DNA of 64,000 nt. Origin: Syngnathus acus. Its lineage: Eukaryota; Chordata; Actinopteri; Syngnathiformes; Syngnathidae. The translations under genes and the position numbers were made by a program. Below the pieces are notes generated by a model that was given only the letters and a program-made list of their open reading frames with translations, did not search any database and was not told where the DNA came from. How positions within the stretch are numbered: position 1 is the stretch's first letter; each line of letters opens with the position of its first letter. Below, in pieces: positions 58,623 to 64,000 of this stretch. The DNA is taken from the NCBI RefSeq assembly GCF_901709675.1, contig NC_051087.1, positions 10,320,884 to 10,384,883 on the forward strand, given 5' to 3'.

Positions 58623-61199
58623 ATTTTGACATATGTCCCCTCAAAGTTGACTTCCATACATTTCTCTGCTGTCCATGACAAGGTGTGAGCAGCATCGGAG
58701 AAGATAATGACAAGGTCAGGCACTGCACTGTGGGATACAACTCCTCTGCAGCCCATCACACTGCCCTAACCTTTTCAATGAAATGTGGCAGCCATTTTCT
58801 TTAGCTCCCAGTCAAATGCCTTCTTTAATTATGGAAAGCCACAAAGGGTTGCGGTGGAGAAGGAAAACACTGTAAGGGAGAGCGCGTGGAGGAGGAAGGG
58901 GGGCGCGATGGTGTGGGGACGTATGGAATTGACAACCCAGGGCCGAATAGTGTAAATGGATTTCAAAACAGATGACCTGCATGCTGATCTCATGATCTGT
59001 GCCTTCCAGTCTTTCCTAAATGCAACCTTTTTATTTCTCATCTCTCTCATCATTTGGCTTCTTTCTTGAATTGAACCTCCCCGCCCCTTAAGACAGACAC
59101 AGGCCGCATGCACACACACAAACGCACACATTATAGCCCAGGGTATTAACATAGAATATGTCCAGAGGTCCACGTTGGCCTTTCACCCTGGTCTCTGGGA
59201 TAGAAGGGGGCCCTGCTCAGTGCATGAACATAAAAAGTGGCGGGGGCAGCAGCAGTATTGTTGGCGGAGGCTGCTGACTGACAGGTCATTTTTCACCCAT
59301 TGTTTTTTATTTTAAACAGCAATTTTAGCTTGCAAAGTAATTCCTCGGCAACCGTGAAAAGAGGAGCTTCAGTGGGCTTGTTATTGCTAAGTGATGATCC
59401 AAGTATAAAAAGAACCGAGATTGTTCTCCAGGGTATTTCATCATGGATTATGCTTTTTTAATATGAACAGTACTTTAGTAATTTAGCTTGTGTTTTAATG
59501 GGAATGATGATCATTTTTCAAATTGTGGTTAAACACATGAAAAATGTTAGGGTAGTGCTCACTCTAACTTATTTTGCAAGAACCACACTGGAGACAAGTT
59601 AGTCGTTTCAGACACCTGCAGGCGGAGAGTTCACTCGTCGCTGTGCTTACAGCGATGGTCGAATCTGCAAACCCTAACAAAAATAGTCATTTGGGAATCC
59701 AAACAGAAAATAACCTGAGCAGTTAGTACAGGTTTGTTTATATCTTTTATTTATTCATTTATTTGTGTTTGCAACCTGTGAGACTCTAAAATGTTTCAAT
59801 CACTCAGTAGCTGTGGATTCCCACTTGCTGTTTGTATCTGGCTCTGTATCAAAGAAGAGGAACGAGACGCGCTCCAAGTTTTAAATTGAATTTCATGCTG
59901 GATTAGTGGCAGTCCTCAGAAATGCATGTGAGCCTCCCCCAATGACGCGCTCATCTTCACACTCCAGAGGCGTTATATGGATGTGTGTCTCTCCTTTAAT
60001 TAGTACACCTCTAGCAGCACACAGTGTTGCCGTATAAGTGGATGTAATTGCTTCGTTAGTTTATGTCCGTTACTAGACTCTACATTTTAAGACAAGGAAT
60101 GGTTCAACTCATTCATTGAATCGAAAGGAATGCTTATCAGTGCTCCTCACTCAAATCAATAATCAAGAAATTACCTCAGTAAACTATAAAGGCTACAAAG
60201 AATAAACACACACACAAGCACCTCTTGTGTGCTCTGTCTTTCAGGGCTTTCTTCCTTCCCATAGTTTCTGGCCAGGTCTGATGGGGTCCAGGCAGCCTTG
60301 GGTCTATCTGTCCTTTGCCATGTCTCCTCTTTAGCACTGACCCATGCTAGAGGAGCAAGGACTGGGGCCTGGGGGATGAGGTGGAAGTACGTGTGTCAGT
60401 TTGTGTATGTGTGTGCATATGAAGAAGAGGAGGGGGTGGCCCCTGCTAGCGGCAATGGGTGAGCAGAGGGCAAGAGGGTGGGGGTTGAATGAAAGCCATG
60501 CAAGCCTCTCGTTTCCTCCCCACACTCGTGATCCCGGCCCATGACATGGATGAATAACAGAGATGTGCGGTCCTACAGACTGCACTCATGCTGACCCTGT
60601 CGACTCTGGCCAGGCCACTATATAAACAGTACTTACAGTACTTATATATAAATATATATATAAATAAATTGGACTGAAAACCAAACAGCCAATTTTTATG
60701 GTGCAGTAGAATCATTGAATATTTTGTTGCATAACCTTTTGAGGCAGTCAGTCGTTGCAATGAAATAATTTTCTCAATAAAATTTGTGGTCCTGTTATTT
60801 TGGCTCACTGCTCGTGAGAATCTGCCCGCAACTGTTTCAGGTGTGTGTTCTTCAGACACACCTTCCTACTCCCGCTGCAGATGTCCGATTGAATTTAGAT
60901 CACAACTCATAGCCATTCGTGGGGATGTGTAAGTGTACCAACAATCCAGTTATTATGTCACAACGTAATGCAAGCATTGTACGCATTTGGTTACATTGTA
61001 ACTAAGTTGTCTTTGCATCCATGCAGACATCTTTGTAAGTGTTTGGGTTCCAAAGCGTGGTAAGGGAATTTGCAGCAGGGGAAAATAAACAATGTACCTT
61101 CTGTGTCAAAGCCAGACCTCCAGGCTAAGGAATATAGTCCAGGACACAGCTCAACCCAGTATGAAATCTAGTAAGGTTTCACTGGTTGGGGCATGTGCT

Positions 61200-61228
61200 G
61201 TTGTGTGGTGTGGTGTGTGTGTGTGTAT
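61200..61228. repeat. (GT)n microsatellite, imperfect
   Basis: TGTGG units followed by a pure GT run. Confidence 0.85.
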
Positions 61229-62020
61229 TTGCACGTGTGTTTTTCTCCCAATAAGCTTGATGACATTGATGATGATATTCTACTTTAACAGCAGCGTGAG
61301 TCTTTAATTCACACAAGGTTAGGGTTACGGTAACAAGAAGTACATCAACAAAATGTGAACGGGTAAAGAAATTATTTGTAACCTCAGTGGGGTCACCCAT
61401 TTTAGTAATTATATTTTGTTTTGCATGATGGCATTTACACAGAGAATACTGAATTTGAAACCGCATTTCATCAGCTGATGCCTACTCATTCCACTTTTAG
61501 ACTACTCATCTTTAACTGCTCTATAGCTGCTTGTGGAAGGCAAACAACTTCACAGAAGGATATGGCAAGTTGTCAATAGTAACCGTCAGGGTTTGCTGAG
61601 GCCATATTCGAAAGCTACTGTTTGGGCTTCATCGTGCATTGGATATCATAAATGATGAAATACTATGGTTATTTAATCATTGGCATTTTATTTTGAACCA
61701 ATGTCTAAGTCTATAAAAGTTGGTACTGTAGCTACCATCTGCTACAAACTACTATTGTGTAAAGTGACTGTGGTAAATATAAATTCATTTTTTATTATAT
61801 TTGCAATACCGTAACATAAAATGTATTTTTTAGATTCTGTTTAACTGCCTGCTAATGGGTGTTATCACCTTACTGTGTGATCTGGTGACTAATGGCACAA
61901 TAAAGAAAGACATTTCCGACAACTGCACTGGCATGTGCTGTAATAACGATGCTATGCAAATGTGTGGCAATCAATCTTGGCAGAGAAGTGGTTAAGTTTC
62001 AAAGGGAGGTGGAACAAAAA

Positions 62021-62040
62021 GCCAGCCAGCCAGCCAGCCA
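62021..62040. repeat. (GCCA)5 short tandem repeat
   Basis: Five perfect tetramers, read in one frame as a short Ala-Ser-Gln-Pro pattern; no gene is implied. Confidence 0.9.
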
Positions 62041-62781
62041 TATTGGCAGCGTAGCGTGCCAAGTGGTAGTCATGGCCCCTGCCCAGCCCTCCTATTACGA
62101 GGTTGGCAGTAAGTTGGCCTGCCCGCTTGGGAAAACAGGGCACTGACACCAGGAACATATGCAGCAACACCTGAATGCCGGGTTGCGGCATTGGACCTGC
62201 TGCCACGTAGATCCAACCCAACAGTAAGAAACAATAGTTAAGCGATAAAATTGGCTTGACCAACCATCAAAATGAAGCATGCTTATACTGTGTATAGCTA
62301 CAGCCTAAATGGCATTTCCAAAACTCCCCAACTATCACACTCGGACAAGTACCGGCATGTGCACTGACTCAAGAGAGCAAAGCCACTGGGGATTCATTTC
62401 CTAATTCAGTGAGAGGATATGCCAAGCTTGGCTTGTGTGCCAGTCGCCCGCGGTGCACCACACGCCACCATGCTGCGCCAGCAAACAACACTGATGCCCT
62501 CCATTTGCAGTGTCACATATATCAAATGCATGCTGCTATCACTTAGCTCTCACTTGTCTCAACCCAGCCTGCCTCACATATAAGAATGCATGTTCACCAT
62601 CTGCTCTCATCCGCTGCAATGTGCTTCAACTGGTGTAGCGTGTGACTGACCACACGAAGGTAGCTATGATTGATTGGGAGAATTAGTGTATTGGGGAAGA
62701 GTACACACTCTTTTCTCTTTGCCTCAAAACAAATTGATATATCTTGCTGATATTTTAATTTGCAAGTGACAGGGTTAAGCA

Positions 62782-62899
62782 GATGGATGGATGGATGGAT
62801 GGATGGATGGATGGATGGATGGATGGATGGATGGATGGATGGATGGATGGATGGATGGATGGATGGATGGATGGATGGATGGATGGATGGATGGATGGC
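62782..62899. repeat. (ATGG)n array, about 29 units
   Basis: An uninterrupted run of GATG/ATGG units of 118 bases. The preceding 'cagggttaagcagatgg' resembles the 'gataagcggtatagaaaatgg' end of the common dispersed repeat, a likely seed. It is the reverse complement in sequence type of the array at 14972. Confidence 0.95.
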
Positions 62900-64000
62900 C
62901 ATCATAAACATCATTTTAAAAATACTTGATTTGGTACAACTTCACTTCAAGACAAATTAAGAGCTGTATTTATTTTTTGGATCAACTTTTAAGTATGATT
63001 TTGACATCTTATTTTTTTGTAGTTTGCCCTATAGTAGTGTTTCTAACATTTTAACACGTCTACAACAGAGAAAAATTTTTTTTTTTGCTGAATGTTTACT
63101 CTTTTATACAGTTCTTGCACTGGAATAATATTGGTGTACCCAATGCTGTGGGAGAAAATAAGGATGGGTAGAAAAGTTAAAAGTCTCGCAAGAAAAGGAG
63201 TGAGGCAAATGGAGCTGATATTTACACATCCTGTATTGTCCGCAGTTTCTGCAAAGGTTTAACTCTTGTTCATGGGCATGTTTTGAGCCACTTGTGACCC
63301 TACAGGTGTATCTGCTCTCTAAACGTGTTCCCAGACTCTTAACCGGTGGCCCCCAAGCCCGCTACTGCTGACCCCTGATCCCAGAGACCCTAAGACATAT
63401 GGGTAATAGGAAGCCTGTTAATAAAGTCCAGGGTCACTAAAAGGCTGGCTTTGTTCTGTGATGTCAGCTACCAAAAAAGGAAAAAGTAACCCTTGGTCCT
63501 TATGGTGGACCATTCAAATGAATGGGTGCATTTAATTGTCAGCCTCGCATCTTTCTCACTCCCTCTCATGCCCTCCTCATGTTCCATCTCCTCGCCTAGC
63601 TCTTCTTATTTTTAACTCCAAAGAGGTGCTTGTGTGCTGGTTTAAAAGGTCTTAATGTGCTTGCATTCAGGGAGGCAGAGCAAAGAGGGCTGTTTTAACC
63701 CTGGTTATGGCCTTGCATCCATTTGGCCAGGAGTCCTTCACTCCGTGTACCTCCCCCTCTTCATATTTCTTGCCATTTTTCTACCTCCTTCACTCTCTCT
63801 TGCTCTTTCTCTCTTCCGCCCACATCCCAATTCTTTTGTGATAGGATGTGAATGCACTTTGCTAGTTGATAATTACACTCTCCTTCCATGCCCTCCTCTC
63901 TCTGACAGTGAGATCCACAGGCAGTCCTTATTCAGCCAGTAATTTGCCTGTCCTCCCATTCATTGAGAAGGTACAAATTATCCCGCACACAGGCACGGGC
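62900..64000. other. Noncoding stretch to window end, nothing specific recognised
   Basis: It has a T-run near 63077-63086, complex sequence around 63280-63480 and a CT-rich part at 63740-63830. The 95-codon frame at 63655-63942 runs through this CT-rich part and has no domain. Confidence 0.5.

Larger units (their letters stand above)
58623..62781. other. Noncoding stretch with complex segments and minor repeats
   Basis: Complex sequence near 59210-59430 and 59870-60060 could be conserved noncoding elements. A TATA-rich patch lies at 60637-60668 and a GT tract at 61200-61228. Frames on both strands lack domains. Confidence 0.45.

Noticed and set aside
1-64000. Search for a new gene cluster, defence locus, toxin or integrated virus
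   Set aside because: No sets of neighbouring genes, viral structural or polymerase proteins, or integrase genes are visible; the retroelement pieces are solo LTRs and LINE ends only.

Overview
The window looks like vertebrate, most probably percomorph teleost, nuclear DNA. No complete known protein-coding gene, tRNA, rRNA, CRISPR array or operon is visible. The fish assignment rests on the repeats: short TA-flanked elements with 'cggactataagtcgc/ggcgcac' ends, hAT-like elements with 'ggtgtcaaactc' ends, an L2-type LINE end, Gypsy-like solo LTRs, the very common 'gataggctc...gcggtatagaaaatgg' dispersed repeat, and long CCAT/ATGG arrays. It is probably intergenic or large-intron sequence. A closer taxon (a syngnathid-like fish is possible) is only a guess.

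Layout. 1-13.9 kb: AT-rich noncoding DNA with old repeat traces, one hAT-type MITE with target-site duplications (6747-7075) and several microsatellites. 13.9-15.1 kb: the 3' end of an L2 LINE with an open C-terminal frame, then a (CCAT)n array. 17.1 kb and 28.9 kb: two solo LTRs of one family in opposite orientation. 24.3-35.1 kb: the densest transposon area, with two TA-flanked MITEs, a LINE 3' end, a decayed hAT transposase C-terminus, a MITE nested inside an older repeat, a hAT copy with a remnant BED-finger-like reading frame, and another hAT remnant.

35.2-54.5 kb: about 19 kb with almost no recognisable transposons and long stretches of complex sequence. I infer that it may hold conserved regulatory elements, but sequence alone cannot prove this. 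It also contains one weak gene-like signal, a possible 52-residue reading frame split by an 80-bp intron-like segment with a polyadenylation signal downstream (45427-45747). 54.5-64 kb: a third TA-flanked MITE touching a (GA)n tract, an unusual pair of identical 66-bp palindromes in opposite orientation, and a long (ATGG)n array.

Most long reading frames here are chance frames, antisense of repeats, or translations of microsatellites. I found no clear new biological system. The best leads are the twin palindromes, the complementary decay of the two LTRs, the nested insertion that orders repeat ages, and the possible small spliced frame in the transposon-poor block.
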